Source of the DNA: Clostridium uliginosum
Lineage (GTDB): Bacteria > Bacillota > Clostridia > Clostridiales > Clostridiaceae
Reading direction: 5' to 3'
DNA length: 58,484 bases
NCBI RefSeq assembly: GCF_900112485.1
Contig: NZ_FOMG01000025.1
Location: 1-58,484, forward strand
Shown one piece after another: positions 35,757 to 46,550 of this stretch. The position numbers and the translations under genes are program-made. Numbering within the stretch: position 1 is the first letter of the stretch; the number at the start of each line of letters is the position of its first letter. The notes beneath the pieces are model-generated. The model did no database searches and was not told the DNA's origin. It saw nothing but the letters and a program-made list of their open reading frames with translations.

Positions 35757-35817
35757 TAGGCACATTAAAAAAATAATAGACCAGTATGCGTCGTATATTT
35801 TGTTTCGTGTGCCTAAG
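35757..35817. repeat. Family A palindromic repeat, trimmed right arm
   Basis: AGGCACATTAAAAAAATAAT, AGACCAGTATGCGTCG, TATATTTTGTTTCGTGTGCCTAAG. The right inner arm is missing. The rest of the 35571-35756 gap is AT-rich without visible features. Confidence 0.7.
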
Positions 35818-35848
35818 CGTATTTGACTAAATAAGGAGGCTTTGTAGT

Positions 35849-36733
35849 ATGAGATTTGTTATAGTAACAGGATTATCAGGAGCAGGAAAAACACAAGCTA
35901 CTAGGAGTTTGGAAGATTTGGGATATTTTTGTGTGGATAATCTTCCACCTAAGTTAATTTCTAAATTTGCAGAGTTGTGTTCTCAAAGTGTAGGACATAT
36001 AGAAAAAGTAGCATTGGTTATTGATATAAGAGGAGGAGTATTCTTTGATGACTTATTTGAAACATTAAACTATTTAAAAGAAAATGAATTTAAATATGAA
36101 ATTTTATTTTTAGATGCAACAGATGAGGTTCTTATTAAAAGGTTTAAGGAATCTAGAAGAAGTCATCCATTATCACCAGATGGTAGAGTTTTAAATGGAA
36201 TCATTCAAGAAAGAAGTAGATTAAGAGAAGTTAAAGATAGAGCAGATATAATAATTGATACATCAAAATATGCAATAAGAGATTTAAGAGAAAATATAAA
36301 TGAAAATTATGGAGATAACCTTTGTGTTGAAAAGCAATTATCAATTACAGTATTAAGCTTTGGATTTAAATATGGAATACCAGTAGATTCAGATTTAGTA
36401 TTTGATGTTAGATTCATACCAAATCCATTCTATATTCCAGAATTAAAACAATACTCTGGAAATGACAAAGCTGTAAAAGATTATGTTTTAAAACAAGAAG
36501 AAACTAGTACTTTCATAGATAAGTTACAAGATATGTTAAAATATTTAATCCCAAATTATATTAAAGAAGGAAAAAGGCAACTTATAATTTCAATAGGGTG
36601 TACAGGTGGAAGACATCGCTCAGTAGCAATTGCTAATGAAGTATATACTAGATTAAATAAAGATAATTATAAAGCTAAGATAGAACATAGAGATGTAGGA
36701 GAAGATCTTCATAGAGGAGAAAAGAAGCTATGA
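35849..36733 (+). CDS. rapZ: RapZ/YvcJ nucleotide-binding RNase adapter
   Basis: A 294-residue P-loop protein of the RapZ family. In E. coli RapZ directs RNase E to the small RNA GlmZ and so sets glucosamine-6-phosphate synthase levels; in Firmicutes (YvcJ) the role is less clear. Walker [19 protein letters not shown] is at the start, [17 protein letters not shown] near 64, [17 protein letters not shown] near 112, and the conserved C-domain [19 protein letters not shown] near 250. The last four bases overlap the glmR start (ATGA), and whiA follows, the standard three-gene cluster. Confidence 0.96.
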   Translation: MRFVIVTGLSGAGKTQATRSLEDLGYFCVDNLPPKLISKFAELCSQSVGHIEKVALVIDIRGGVFFDDLFETLNYLKENEFKYEILFLDATDEVLIKRFKESRRSHPLSPDGRVLNGIIQERSRLREVKDRADIIIDTSKYAIRDLRENINENYGDNLCVEKQLSITVLSFGFKYGIPVDSDLVFDVRFIPNPFYIPELKQYSGNDKAVKDYVLKQEETSTFIDKLQDMLKYLIPNYIKEGKRQLIISIGCTGGRHRSVAIANEVYTRLNKDNYKAKIEHRDVGEDLHRGEKKL

Positions 36734-38088
36734 AGATTCATGATTGGATCAAACCAGGAATAAAAGTTAAGCGATGGCTAGTATTTGGAGTATTCGGTAT
36801 ATTATTAATAGCTTTTGGATTTACAGAGCTTGTAACACATAGGGTTTATGATTTGTACTATAAAATATTTTATATATTTTTAAATATTACAGGGTTATTT
36901 GTTTTATATATATCAATTACAGAAAGCATGAAATCTATAATTGCATTGGTAAATAGAGGATATATTAAAGTATCATTTGATAGTAAAAAGATCGAAAGCT
37001 TCATTGAGGAGAAAAGGTTACTTGTAAAAGGACCTAAAATTGTAGTAATTGGTGGAGGTACAGGTCTTTCAACAATGCTTAGAGGATTAAAGTATTATAC
37101 TTCAAATATTACAGCGATAGTAACAGTTGCTGATGATGGTGGTGGATCTGGAGACTTAAGAGAAGACTTAGGAATGTTAGCTCCAGGAGATATAAGAAAC
37201 TGCATTTTAGCATTAGCAGATACTGAACCTATAATGGAAAATTTACTTCAATATAGATTTACAGATGGTAGATTAAAGAATCAAAGTTTTGGGAATTTAT
37301 TTTTAGCAGCTATGGATGGAATATCAGATAATTTTGAAGAAGCGGTTCAAAAAATGAGTTCAGTATTAGCTGTTACTGGAAAAGTTGTACCAGTAACATT
37401 AGATAATATGGCATTAGAGGCAACACTTGAAAATGGAAGTGTTATTCGAGGAGAATCTCAAATTCCAGAAGAGGTAATAAAACAAAATTCTAAGATTGAA
37501 AATTTAAAAATTATCCCAGAAGATGCAAAGGCATTAAAGGAAGCAATAGAGGCACTAAAAGAAGCTGATGCAATAGTAATGGGACCAGGTAGTCTTTATA
37601 CTAGTATAACACCAAATTTATTAGTAAAAGATATAGCAAAAGAAATAAGAAAAAGCAGTGCACTTAAAATTTATATTTCAAATATAATGACTCAGCCAGG
37701 AGAAACAACAGGGTTTAAAGTGTCAGATCATTTAAAAGTATTACTAAAATATGGTGGTAAAGAGATAGTTAATTATGTTATTGCAAATACAGGAGAGATA
37801 CCAGATGATTTAAAAGAAAAATATCACTTAGAAGATGCAGAACTAGTTAATCTAGATGAAGAAAGTATTGATAGTCTAGGTATTGAAATAGTTGGAGATA
37901 ACTTAGTTAAAATAAAAAATGGTCTTATAAAACATGATGCAGATAAATTGGCACAAGTTTTAGTTGATACAATAATGGAAAAGAAACTTTTATATGATAA
38001 AAAGAAGATTATAGAATACATGTATTTATCTCAACGTATTAAAAAGAGAGTAAGAGACGAAAAAATTAAGTCATTACAAAAAAAATAA
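36730..38088 (+). CDS. glmR: GlmR/YvcK gluconeogenesis factor with N-terminal membrane segments
   Basis: GlmR (YvcK) binds UDP-GlcNAc and steers carbon toward cell-wall precursors, needed for growth on gluconeogenic carbon. The 452-residue form has two membrane segments at the start (about 17-34 and 45-66) and then the CofD-like core: [55 protein letters not shown], and [15 protein letters not shown]. The membrane extension, absent in the 317-residue Bacillus protein, is common in Clostridium. Confidence 0.95.
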   Translation: MKIHDWIKPGIKVKRWLVFGVFGILLIAFGFTELVTHRVYDLYYKIFYIFLNITGLFVLYISITESMKSIIALVNRGYIKVSFDSKKIESFIEEKRLLVKGPKIVVIGGGTGLSTMLRGLKYYTSNITAIVTVADDGGGSGDLREDLGMLAPGDIRNCILALADTEPIMENLLQYRFTDGRLKNQSFGNLFLAAMDGISDNFEEAVQKMSSVLAVTGKVVPVTLDNMALEATLENGSVIRGESQIPEEVIKQNSKIENLKIIPEDAKALKEAIEALKEADAIVMGPGSLYTSITPNLLVKDIAKEIRKSSALKIYISNIMTQPGETTGFKVSDHLKVLLKYGGKEIVNYVIANTGEIPDDLKEKYHLEDAELVNLDEESIDSLGIEIVGDNLVKIKNGLIKHDADKLAQVLVDTIMEKKLLYDKKKIIEYMYLSQRIKKRVRDEKIKSLQKK

Positions 38089-38144
38089 TGAAAAAAGATT
38101 AAAGATATGAAATTTAAATAAATTTATAGATAAGGGGAAATAAA

Positions 38145-39092
38145 ATGTCATTTTCATCTAAAGTTAAAGGCGAGATATGCAGATATGTGGATATTTCTAA
38201 GGAAGAGGCATTAGCAGAAATATCAGCTATAATGAAGGTTAGTGGTACAATAGCTTTTAGTGGAAGTGGTTTAAGCTTTAAGATGACCACAGAAAATCCT
38301 GCAAGCGCAAGATTAATATTTACTATTTTAAAAGAGCATTTCAATATTCATTCAAAATTAATGGTTAAGAAAAGTAATTCTTTAAAGAAGAATAACATTT
38401 ATCTGGTAGTAATTTCAGAAGAAATGGGTGTTAGAGATTTATTAAGTAAAACAGGAATACTGAAAGAAATTGATGGCATAATGAATCTAGATTATAGAAT
38501 AAATACTGATATGATTAAAGAAGAAGCTGAAAGAAGAGCATATGTAAGAGGAGCATTTATTGGTGGTGGGAGTATAAGTAATCCAGAGAGAACATATCAT
38601 TTAGAATTTGTAACTCATAGTGAAGAATATGCAATGGATTTACGAGATCTTATAAATACGTTTAGCTTGAATTCTAAGGTTATTCAAAGAAAAAGTAGCT
38701 TTATAATTTATATAAAAGAAGGAGAACAAATTGTAGATTTGCTTAATATACTAGGAGCTCATACTTCATTATTAGAACTTGAGAATATAAGGATAATGAA
38801 GGAAATGAGAAATAATGTAAATAGACTTGTTAATTGTGAAACAGCTAACCTTTCAAAAACTGTTAATGCAGCGGTAAGACAAGTTGAAAGCATAAGATTA
38901 ATACAAAATCAAATAGGTCTTCAAAGATTACCTAAAAATCTTAGAGAAGTTGCAGAGTTAAGATTAAATTATCCTGATGAGTCTTTAAAAGAATTAGGAG
39001 AAATGTTAGAACCACCAGTAGGGAAATCAGGGATAAATCATAGATTAAGAAAAATAGAAAAGATAGCAGATGAATTAAGAACAGGGAATTAA
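38145..39092 (+). CDS. whiA: DNA-binding protein WhiA
   Basis: WhiA has a LAGLIDADG-like N-terminal part and a helix-turn-helix C-terminal part. In Actinobacteria it controls sporulation genes; in Bacillus it affects division and chromosome segregation. The 315 residues include EAERRAYVRGAFIGGGSISNPERTYHLEF near 130, RLVNCETANLSKTVNAAVRQ near 227, and the HTH region NYPDESLKELGEMLEPPVGKSGINHRLRKI near 277. It is 56 bases after glmR. Confidence 0.96.
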   Translation: MSFSSKVKGEICRYVDISKEEALAEISAIMKVSGTIAFSGSGLSFKMTTENPASARLIFTILKEHFNIHSKLMVKKSNSLKKNNIYLVVISEEMGVRDLLSKTGILKEIDGIMNLDYRINTDMIKEEAERRAYVRGAFIGGGSISNPERTYHLEFVTHSEEYAMDLRDLINTFSLNSKVIQRKSSFIIYIKEGEQIVDLLNILGAHTSLLELENIRIMKEMRNNVNRLVNCETANLSKTVNAAVRQVESIRLIQNQIGLQRLPKNLREVAELRLNYPDESLKELGEMLEPPVGKSGINHRLRKIEKIADELRTGN

Positions 39093-39247
39093 GGGGACTT
39101 TTTATGAAATATGATATTTTAAACTAATATTTTAGTATAAACAGAATTGAAATAGGAAACTTTTTGACTTTCAATTAAGAGTTATAATACTAAAATAGAA
39201 ACATTATACTAAAATATATTCTAATTTAAAGAGAGGGAGATGGAATT

Positions 39248-39532
39248 ATGTTTACACACATAGTATTTTTTAAACTTAAGGAGCCAACAAAGGAAAATTT
39301 AAAATTTGTAGAACAAACTTTATTGAGTATGGATGGTAATATAGAGGGATTAAAAGAACTAGAAGTGGGAATAGATGTAATAAGAAAGGAGAGAAGTTTT
39401 GATGTTGGAATTATAGCAAGATTTGATTCAAAGGAAAATTGTCTTGCATATGATGTAAATGAATTTCATGTAGAAAAGGTTAAAAAAGTTGTAGGACCAT
39501 ATTTAGAATGTACTAAATCTTTAGATTTCTAA
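39248..39532 (+). CDS. Dabb-family stress-responsive alpha/beta-barrel protein
   Basis: A 94-residue single-domain protein of the dimeric alpha-beta barrel (Dabb) group: it begins MFTHIVFFKLKEP, has EGLKELEVGIDVIRKERSFDVGIIARF and ends HVEKVKKVVGPYLECTKSLDF. Such proteins form beta-barrel dimers; functions are mostly unknown, and no enzyme role can be given. AGAGGGAGATGG precedes ATG. A promoter may lie around 39161-39190 (TTTTTGACTTT then TATAATAC). The gene is separate from both whiA and dnaE. Confidence 0.88.
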   Translation: MFTHIVFFKLKEPTKENLKFVEQTLLSMDGNIEGLKELEVGIDVIRKERSFDVGIIARFDSKENCLAYDVNEFHVEKVKKVVGPYLECTKSLDF

Positions 39533-39732
39533 ATTAAGGTTATTTGAAAAAATTTTAAAAGTAGGATATAAGATATAATCACATATTATTAACACATATG
39601 TTAGAGGTCATAAAAATCCTATGGATAATTTATAGAATTATGTTTTTAATATTATAAGAATTTTTATCACTATTCTTATAATATTTGAATTTATAGAGTT
39701 TTAAAAACTAGAATGGTTGATAAAACTTAGAA

Positions 39733-39818
39733 TTGGAGAGCTTTTTAATTGACAATATACAATGAACAATTGAAAAAAGCTCCCAAATTGTTCACTGTTC
39801 ATTGTTAATTGTTCATTT
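39733..39818. repeat. Family C inverted repeat upstream of dnaE
   Basis: GGAGAGCTTTTTAATT pairs with AATTGAAAAAAGCTCC, and ACAATGAACAATT inside it recurs inverted as AATTGTTCACTGTTCATTGT just after, giving a multi-arm structure of short AACAATT modules. Similar AACAATTAACAATT-type repeats are common between clostridial genes. The remaining 39533-39732 stretch shows nothing else. Confidence 0.65.
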
Positions 39819-39867
39819 AGGCGTGGCGTAACCACTGTGTTCTGATTAGATTAGGGGGTGAGACATA

Positions 39868-42800
39868 TTGAACAAAAAGGAATTTTGCCATCTTCATCTG
39901 CATACAGAATATAGTTTGTTAGATGGTTCAGGTAAAGTAGGAAAACTCATGGCTGCTGCAAAAAACATGGGTATGAATAGTATGGCTATTACAGATCATG
40001 GGGTTTTATATGGACTTGTAAGTTTTTATAAGGCAGCTTTAGAAAATGGAATAAAGCCAATACTAGGATGTGAAGTTTATGTTGCATCTAAGTCTATGAA
40101 AATTAAACAACCAGATAAAGAAAATTCAACTCATCATTTAGTTTTATTAGTTAAAAATGAAATTGGATATAAAAATTTAATGAAGATTGTCTCAGCAGCA
40201 TCAATAGAAGGATTTTATTATAAACCTAGAGTTGATCATGAATATTTAAGAGAACATAGTGATGGGTTAATTGCATTAAGTGCTTGTCTTGGTGGGGAGA
40301 TTCAATCTTATCACCTTAATGGTAATTATGAAAAAGCTAAAGATGTTGCGTTATTATATAAGGATATATTTAAGGATGGTTTTTATTTAGAAATACAAAA
40401 TCATGGTATGGATGAGCAAAGAAAAGTAAATGAAGAAAACATAAGGTTATCAAAAGAAACAGGAATTCCATTAGTTGCTACTAATGATGTTCATTATATA
40501 AAAAAAGAAGATTCTAAATCTCATGATATTTTAATGTGCATTCAAACAGCAAAGACAGTAGATGATGCTAATAGAAGAAGATATCCTTCTGATCAGTTTT
40601 ACTTAAAATCCCCAGAAGAAATGTGGGATATGTTCTCGTACATACCAGAAGCCTTAGAGAATACTGTAAAAATAGCAGAAGAATGCAACTATGAATATGA
40701 GTTTCATAAATCTAAGTTACCAAGATTTCCTTTAGAAGAAGATCAAGACCCATATGAGTATCTTAGAGATACTTGCTACAAAGGATTGATAGACAAATAT
40801 GATGAATTTAAAGAATTAAGAGATAAATGTTTAGATTATAACAAGCTTCATGAGTTAAATGATTCGGATGAAAATGTAAAGAATCATATAGATAGATTGG
40901 AGTACGAACTTCAAATTATAAAACAAATGGGATATGTTGATTATTTTTTAATTGTTTGGGATTTTATTAGATTTTCAAATGAAAATGGAATACCAACAGG
41001 TCCAGGAAGAGGATCAGCTGCTGGCTCAATAGTTGCTTTTACTTTAGGTATTACAAAAATAGATCCTATAAAATATAATTTACTTTTTGAACGTTTTTTA
41101 AATCCAGAAAGAGTTTCTATGCCCGATATAGATAGTGATTTTTGCTATGAACGAAGACAAGAAGTAATTGATTATGTTGTAGAAAAGTATGGTGCAGATA
41201 ATGTTTCTCAAATAATAACATTTGGAACAATGGCAGCTAGAGCATGCATAAGAGATGTAGGTAGAGCGATGAACTATACCTATGGAGAGGTAGATAAGAT
41301 ATCTAAGATGATACCTACTATGCTTGGAATTACTATAGAAAAGGCATTGCAACTTAACCCAGAGCTTAAAGCAACTTATGATAGTGATGATAGAGTAAAA
41401 GCTTTAATAGATATGTCTAAAGATTTAGAAGGACTTCCAAGGCATTCATCAACTCATGCAGCTGGTGTAGTTATTGCATCAAATCCTTTGGTTGAATATG
41501 TACCACTTCAAAAGAATGATGAAATGATAGTAACACAGTTTGGAATGGGTACATTAGAAGAACTTGGTTTGCTTAAGATGGACTTTTTAGGGCTTAGAAC
41601 ATTAACTGTTATGAATGATGCAATTGGAATGATAAAAGAAAATAGAGGAGTTACAATAGACCTAGATAAAATAGACTTTGATGATAAGGAAGTTTATAAG
41701 ATGATAGGTGAAGGAAAGACTGCGGGGGTATTTCAATTAGAATCTCCAGGAATGGTATCTTTCATGAAGGAATTAAAGCCAGATTCTTTAGAAGATGTTA
41801 TTGCAGGAATTTCTTTATATAGACCAGGCCCTATGGCAGAAATACCTAAGTACATAAAAGGAAAGAAAAATCCTGAGGGAGTTACTTATTTAACAAAAGA
41901 ATTAGAACCAATATTAAAAGTAACTTATGGATGTTTGGTATATCAAGAGCAAGTAATGCAAACTGTTAGGGACTTAGCTGGATATTCTATGGGTAGAAGT
42001 GATTTAGTTAGAAGAGCTATGTCAAAGAAAAAGCATAAAGTTATGGAAGAAGAGAGAATTAACTTTATTCATGGAATTGAAGAAAATGGAGAAGTAATAG
42101 TTCCAGGTTGTATAAGAAATGGAATAAGTGAAGATGCTGCAAATAAAATTTTTGATTCAATGATGGATTTTGCATCATATGCATTTAATAAATCTCATGC
42201 TGCAGCATATGCAGTTGTGGGATATCAAACAGCTTATTTGATGAAATACTACCCAGTAGAAATGATTGCAGCAATGCTTAACTCAATTATGGGAACTAGT
42301 GAAAAGGTAGCACATTATATTTCAAAAGCAGAAGAACTAGGAATACAAGTACTTCCACCAGATATAAATGAGAGTTTTTCAAAATTTGCAGTTAAAGGTA
42401 ATACTATTAGATTTGGATTAGCTGCTATAAAGAATGTAGGAGTTAACTTAATAAATAGTGTGGTAAACTCAAGAGAAACAAAGGGAAAATTTGAATCTTT
42501 AGTAGATTTTATAAATAAAATTGACTTATCAGCAATTAATAAACGTGCAACAGAAAGTTTAATAAAAGCTGGAGCCTTAGATAGTTTCAAAGTTTATAGA
42601 TCAAAGCTTTTATCTGTATACGAAAAAATGATGGATAATGTTTCAAGTGATAGAAAGAGAAATATTGATGGTCAAATAAGTCTTTTTGGGGCAGAAGAGT
42701 TAAAAGCACCAGAAGTAAGTTATCCTAATATAAATGAATTTGATAAAAGAAGTCTTTTAGCAATGGAAAAAGAAATGACAGGATTATATATATCAGGTCA

Positions 42801-43440
42801 TCCTTTAGATGATTATGCTCAAAGTCTTAAATTTCAAACTTCAAATCAAATAGGCAAAATATTTTCACTTCATGAAAGTTTAGATGATGATCTAGAACTT
42901 GATATTCAAGATGATGTTTTAATTAATAAAGAAGCAGGTATTCAAGATAATGATAGAGTGATTTTAGGTGGAATTTTAGCACAGGTAGATAAAAAAGTTA
43001 CTAGAAATAATACAATTATGGCGTTCTTAAAATTAGAAGATTTATCAGGAACGATAGAAGTAATAGTCTTTCCTAAAACATTAGATAAAGTTAGGGATGT
43101 ATGTAAAGAAGATAGCTTGGTTATAATTAAAGGTAGAATAAGTTTGAAAGATGAGGAATTACCTAAATTAATATGTGAAAGCATAGAACCTTTAGAAAAA
43201 GTGAACACTTCAAAAATATATTTAAAAGTAGAGGATACTATTAAAGCTAGAGAACTTAATAATCAACTTAAAGAATTAGTTAAGGAGTATCAAGGAGATA
43301 CACCAATTTATATTTTTGCAGCACAACAAAGACAACAGTTTAGAGTTCCAAGAGATAGATGGGTATCTATGGATACAGACATAATGCAAATATTAAGAAA
43401 TCATTTAGGAGATGAAAATGTAAAGATAGTAGATTTATAG
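39868..43440 (+). CDS. dnaE: DNA polymerase III alpha subunit, DnaE type
   Basis: The replicative polymerase subunit of the DnaE class; in Firmicutes it works beside PolC, probably extending primers on the lagging strand. In 1190 residues: PHP domain (about 1-280) beginning CHLHLHTEYSLLDGSGK; palm with GPGRGSAAGSIVAFTLGI and catalytic aspartates in MPDIDSDFCYERR near residue 413; LEGLPRHSSTHAAGVVI; SLYRPGPMAEIPKYI; FNKSHAAAYAVVGYQTAYL; a helix-hairpin-helix region and an OB-fold near 1005-1090 (VILGGILAQVDKKVT). The TTG start is fixed by GGGGGTGAG and the PHP start. The gene is complete. Confidence 0.97.
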   Translation: MNKKEFCHLHLHTEYSLLDGSGKVGKLMAAAKNMGMNSMAITDHGVLYGLVSFYKAALENGIKPILGCEVYVASKSMKIKQPDKENSTHHLVLLVKNEIGYKNLMKIVSAASIEGFYYKPRVDHEYLREHSDGLIALSACLGGEIQSYHLNGNYEKAKDVALLYKDIFKDGFYLEIQNHGMDEQRKVNEENIRLSKETGIPLVATNDVHYIKKEDSKSHDILMCIQTAKTVDDANRRRYPSDQFYLKSPEEMWDMFSYIPEALENTVKIAEECNYEYEFHKSKLPRFPLEEDQDPYEYLRDTCYKGLIDKYDEFKELRDKCLDYNKLHELNDSDENVKNHIDRLEYELQIIKQMGYVDYFLIVWDFIRFSNENGIPTGPGRGSAAGSIVAFTLGITKIDPIKYNLLFERFLNPERVSMPDIDSDFCYERRQEVIDYVVEKYGADNVSQIITFGTMAARACIRDVGRAMNYTYGEVDKISKMIPTMLGITIEKALQLNPELKATYDSDDRVKALIDMSKDLEGLPRHSSTHAAGVVIASNPLVEYVPLQKNDEMIVTQFGMGTLEELGLLKMDFLGLRTLTVMNDAIGMIKENRGVTIDLDKIDFDDKEVYKMIGEGKTAGVFQLESPGMVSFMKELKPDSLEDVIAGISLYRPGPMAEIPKYIKGKKNPEGVTYLTKELEPILKVTYGCLVYQEQVMQTVRDLAGYSMGRSDLVRRAMSKKKHKVMEEERINFIHGIEENGEVIVPGCIRNGISEDAANKIFDSMMDFASYAFNKSHAAAYAVVGYQTAYLMKYYPVEMIAAMLNSIMGTSEKVAHYISKAEELGIQVLPPDINESFSKFAVKGNTIRFGLAAIKNVGVNLINSVVNSRETKGKFESLVDFINKIDLSAINKRATESLIKAGALDSFKVYRSKLLSVYEKMMDNVSSDRKRNIDGQISLFGAEELKAPEVSYPNINEFDKRSLLAMEKEMTGLYISGHPLDDYAQSLKFQTSNQIGKIFSLHESLDDDLELDIQDDVLINKEAGIQDNDRVILGGILAQVDKKVTRNNTIMAFLKLEDLSGTIEVIVFPKTLDKVRDVCKEDSLVIIKGRISLKDEELPKLICESIEPLEKVNTSKIYLKVEDTIKARELNNQLKELVKEYQGDTPIYIFAAQQRQQFRVPRDRWVSMDTDIMQILRNHLGDENVKIVDL

Positions 43441-43865
43441 TTTTTCTATTATTAATATGTATCATTTTGTAACCATTAATAATGTATATGATAAATGAAA
43501 AATATTACAATAATTAAAATTATAAAAATATTGTAACTTTATATGATTTTAACGTTTGTTGGTTATAATATAAGTATATATTATTTTAATATTTTTCATT
43601 ATATTATTGATATATATAAATCATCAATTAAATACATATATAAATTTTTACTCAAAATAATAGATTAACTAGAAATTTGTCTAAAACACTACTAAAGATT
43701 TTATGAATTTTCATGATATTGATAGAGGAATATCAAAACTTATCTAAATATGATTGATAAATACTTAAAATTTATGTACAATTATTATTGGTTAATAAGA
43801 TATGGATAAATTATGCACAGGTGGGACAGTGGGTGTCCTAACTGGCGTTTGAGGAGGAATATATT
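43441..43865 (+). other. Non-coding region and leader of pfkA
   Basis: There is no gene here. A TATAAT at 43564-43569 could be a -10 box, without a clear -35 at the right distance. The last 50 bases are unusually G-rich for this genome (GCACAGGTGGGACAGTGGG, TGTCCTAACTGGCG) and can form a small hairpin (GGACA-GTGGG-TGTCC) just before the GAGGAGG Shine-Dalgarno, so translation or early transcription of pfkA may be sensitive to it. Confidence 0.35.
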
Positions 43866-44828
43866 ATGAAAAAAATAGCTATTTTAACAAGTGGTGGAGA
43901 TGCACCAGGAATGAACGCTGCTATAAGAGCAGTAGTAAGAACTGCAATTTACAGTGGACTTGAAGTTATGGGAGTTCAAAGAGGATATAGTGGATTACTT
44001 AATGGAGAATTATTCGCAATGGATAAAACTTCAGTATCAGATATAATTCAAAGAGGTGGAACAATCTTAAGAACAGCTAGATGTCCAGAATTTAAGAAAG
44101 AAGAAGTTAGACAAAGAGCTGCTAAAATATTAAAAGCTTATGGAGTAGATGCTTTAGTAGTTATAGGTGGAGACGGATCTTTCATGGGGGCAAAACTATT
44201 ATCAAAGCTTGGAATTAAGACTATAGGTTTACCAGGAACAATAGATAATGATTTAGCTTATACTGATTTTACAATAGGATTTGATACAGCATTAAATACT
44301 GTTGTAGATGCAATAAATAAAATTAGAGATACTTCAACTTCACATGAAAGAGTTTCAATCATAGAAGTTATGGGTAGAGATTGTGGAGATATAGCTTTAC
44401 ATGCTGGTATATCAGGTGGAGCAGAATCAATAATAGTTCCTGAAATGAAAGATTTTGATAAAGATGCACTTTGCAGAACTATTTTAGATGGAAAAAATCA
44501 TGGTAAAATGCATAATCTTATAATTCTTTCTGAAGGAATTGGCGGAGCATTTGAATTAGCAAAGTATGTTGAAGAATTAACAGGAATAGAAACAAGAGCA
44601 ACAGTATTAGGTCACATTCAAAGAGGTGGAAGTCCATCAGCTTCTGATAGAGTTTTAGCATCAAGATTGGGAGCAAAAGCAGTAGAAGTACTATTAAGTG
44701 GAGAAACTTCAAAAGTAATAGGAATTAGAGATAATAAGATCATAGATCAAGATATAGATGAAGCTCTAGCAATGGAAAGCAAATTTGATGAAGACCTATA
44801 TAGAGTAGCAGAAATATTATCACGTTAA
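43866..44828 (+). CDS. pfkA: ATP-dependent 6-phosphofructokinase
   Basis: It phosphorylates fructose-6-phosphate to fructose-1,6-bisphosphate, the committed step of glycolysis. Its 320 residues are the bacterial standard. ATP site [19 protein letters not shown] and [14 protein letters not shown] (GGDGS marks ATP rather than PPi use), catalytic [21 protein letters not shown], substrate contacts in [15 protein letters not shown] and [15 protein letters not shown]. It is followed by pyk 65 bases later, the classic glycolytic pair. Shine-Dalgarno: GAGGAGG. Confidence 0.97.
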   Translation: MKKIAILTSGGDAPGMNAAIRAVVRTAIYSGLEVMGVQRGYSGLLNGELFAMDKTSVSDIIQRGGTILRTARCPEFKKEEVRQRAAKILKAYGVDALVVIGGDGSFMGAKLLSKLGIKTIGLPGTIDNDLAYTDFTIGFDTALNTVVDAINKIRDTSTSHERVSIIEVMGRDCGDIALHAGISGGAESIIVPEMKDFDKDALCRTILDGKNHGKMHNLIILSEGIGGAFELAKYVEELTGIETRATVLGHIQRGGSPSASDRVLASRLGAKAVEVLLSGETSKVIGIRDNKIIDQDIDEALAMESKFDEDLYRVAEILSR

Positions 44829-44893
44829 TAAATTTTATTTATATAAAGTTTTTATAATATATTAATTAAAAAATATAGAGGAGTGTTATTTGC

Positions 44894-46318
44894 ATGAGAA
44901 AGACAAAAATGATTTGTACAATTGGACCAGCAAGTGAAGATAAAGAAATATTATCAAAGGTTATTGAAGCAGGAATGAATGCTTCAAGACATAATTTTTC
45001 ACACGGAGATCATGAAGAACATCGTGGAAGAATTGAAAAAGTTAAAGAATTATCTAAGAAATATAATAAAGAAATAGCTATAATTCTTGATACTAAGGGA
45101 CCAGAAATAAGAACTGGAAAATTTGAACCAAACAAACTTGAATTAGTTAAAGGTACAGAATTTACAGTATATGCAGGAGATATGTCAGTAGTTGGAGACG
45201 CTACAAAGTGTGCAGTTACTTATGAAGGATTAGCTAATGATGTTAAACCAGGAAACACAATCTTAATAGATGACGGTTTAGTAGGATTAACAGTTAAATC
45301 AGTAAAAGGAAACGCAGTTATCTGTGAAGTTCAAAATACTGGATTAGTTGGAACTCATAAAGGAGTTAACGTACCAGGAGTTTCAATCCAATTACCAGCT
45401 CTTACAGAAAAAGATAAATCAGATTTAATATTTGGTTGTAAAATGGGAGTTACTATGATAGCAGCTTCATTCGTAAGAAAAGCAGCAGACGTAGTAGCTA
45501 TAAGAAAAGTTCTTGATGAAAATGGTGGAGAAAATATCTTAATCTGCCCTAAGATCGAAAACCAAGAAGGTGTTGATAACATAGATTCAATCTTAGAAAT
45601 CTCAGATGCTATAATGGTAGCTAGAGGAGATCTAGGTGTTGAAATTCCAATAGAAAGAGTGCCTGCAGTTCAAAAGATGATCATTCAAAAATGTAATGCT
45701 GCTGGAAAGCCAGTTGTTACAGCAACTCAAATGTTAGACTCAATGATCAGAAATCCAAGACCAACAAGAGCAGAAGTTTCAGACGTAGCTAATGCAATCT
45801 TAGATGGTACAGATGCTATAATGCTATCAGGAGAAAGCGCTAACGGAACTTATCCTGTAGAAGCAGTTAGAACTATGGCTACAATTGCAGAAGAAACTGA
45901 AAAACAATTAGTTACTAAAGTTGCAGTTTCAAGTGCTAAATCTCACACACCTGCTATGTCAGGAGTTATTTCAAGAGCAGCTTGTAATGCAGCTAATGAA
46001 TTAGACGCAGCTGCTATAATATCATCAACTCAAAGTGGTGCTACTGCTAAGAGAATTTCTCAATGTAGACCAGAATGCCCAATTATAGCTGTTACTCCAG
46101 ATTCAGTAGTTGCTAAACAATTAGCATTCTCATGGGGAGTATATCCAATAGTTGCAGATAAGATGACATCAACTGATGAAATGATGGCAAAATCAGTTGA
46201 AATAGCAACAGAACATAAGTATGTTAAAAAAGGTGATACAGTTGTTATCGCTGCTGGAGTTCCAGTTGATAAAATTGGAACAACTAACTTATTAAAAGTA
46301 AGCGTAGTAGGCGAATAA
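44894..46318 (+). CDS. pyk: Pyruvate kinase
   Basis: It converts phosphoenolpyruvate and ADP to pyruvate and ATP. The 474-residue form lacks the extra PEP-utiliser-like C-terminal domain of Bacillus pyruvate kinase. Marks: MICTIGPASEDKE at the start, ASRHNFSHGDHEEH, ILDTKGPEIRTGKF, the active-site ICPKIENQEGVDNID with the catalytic lysine, MVARGDLGVEIP and ATQMLDSMIRNPRPTRAEVSDVANA. Codon use here includes more C-ending codons (ATC, TTC) than in neighbours, as expected for a highly expressed gene. A strong terminator follows. Confidence 0.97.
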   Translation: MRKTKMICTIGPASEDKEILSKVIEAGMNASRHNFSHGDHEEHRGRIEKVKELSKKYNKEIAIILDTKGPEIRTGKFEPNKLELVKGTEFTVYAGDMSVVGDATKCAVTYEGLANDVKPGNTILIDDGLVGLTVKSVKGNAVICEVQNTGLVGTHKGVNVPGVSIQLPALTEKDKSDLIFGCKMGVTMIAASFVRKAADVVAIRKVLDENGGENILICPKIENQEGVDNIDSILEISDAIMVARGDLGVEIPIERVPAVQKMIIQKCNAAGKPVVTATQMLDSMIRNPRPTRAEVSDVANAILDGTDAIMLSGESANGTYPVEAVRTMATIAEETEKQLVTKVAVSSAKSHTPAMSGVISRAACNAANELDAAAIISSTQSGATAKRISQCRPECPIIAVTPDSVVAKQLAFSWGVYPIVADKMTSTDEMMAKSVEIATEHKYVKKGDTVVIAAGVPVDKIGTTNLLKVSVVGE

Positions 46319-46336
46319 TAAAATATATATTATAAT

Positions 46337-46370
46337 AAAAAACTCCCGATTTAATCGGGAGTTTTTTTAT
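46337..46370 (+). terminator. Terminator of the pfkA-pyk operon
   Basis: Arms AAAACTCCCGATT and AATCGGGAGTTTT with a short loop, followed by T-run. Confidence 0.92.
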
Positions 46371-46550
46371 TGTGTTAATTTAGGCATCTTTAAATAAATA
46401 GTAACAGGTTTCTTTGTATTATACTGCGTCAGCAAATGCAATTAATAAGACAGTATTAACTGAATCTACTTTCTTGTCTAGTTCAAAAATCCTGAGAATT
46501 TTTTACTAATTATTTAATTTACAAATAATTTACAAATAAAATATATTATG

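Noticed and set aside
44518..44712. Leucine-rich minus-strand frames within pfkA and similar ones within transketolase, rlmD and others
   Set aside because: Runs of Leu result from reading AT-rich codons backwards; all overlap strong genes and lack start signals.
46378..46450. Another family A copy just after the pyk terminator
   Set aside because: Only an AGGCATC-like start and a few bases such as ACTGCGTC agree; no matching second arm was found, so it is too weak to list.
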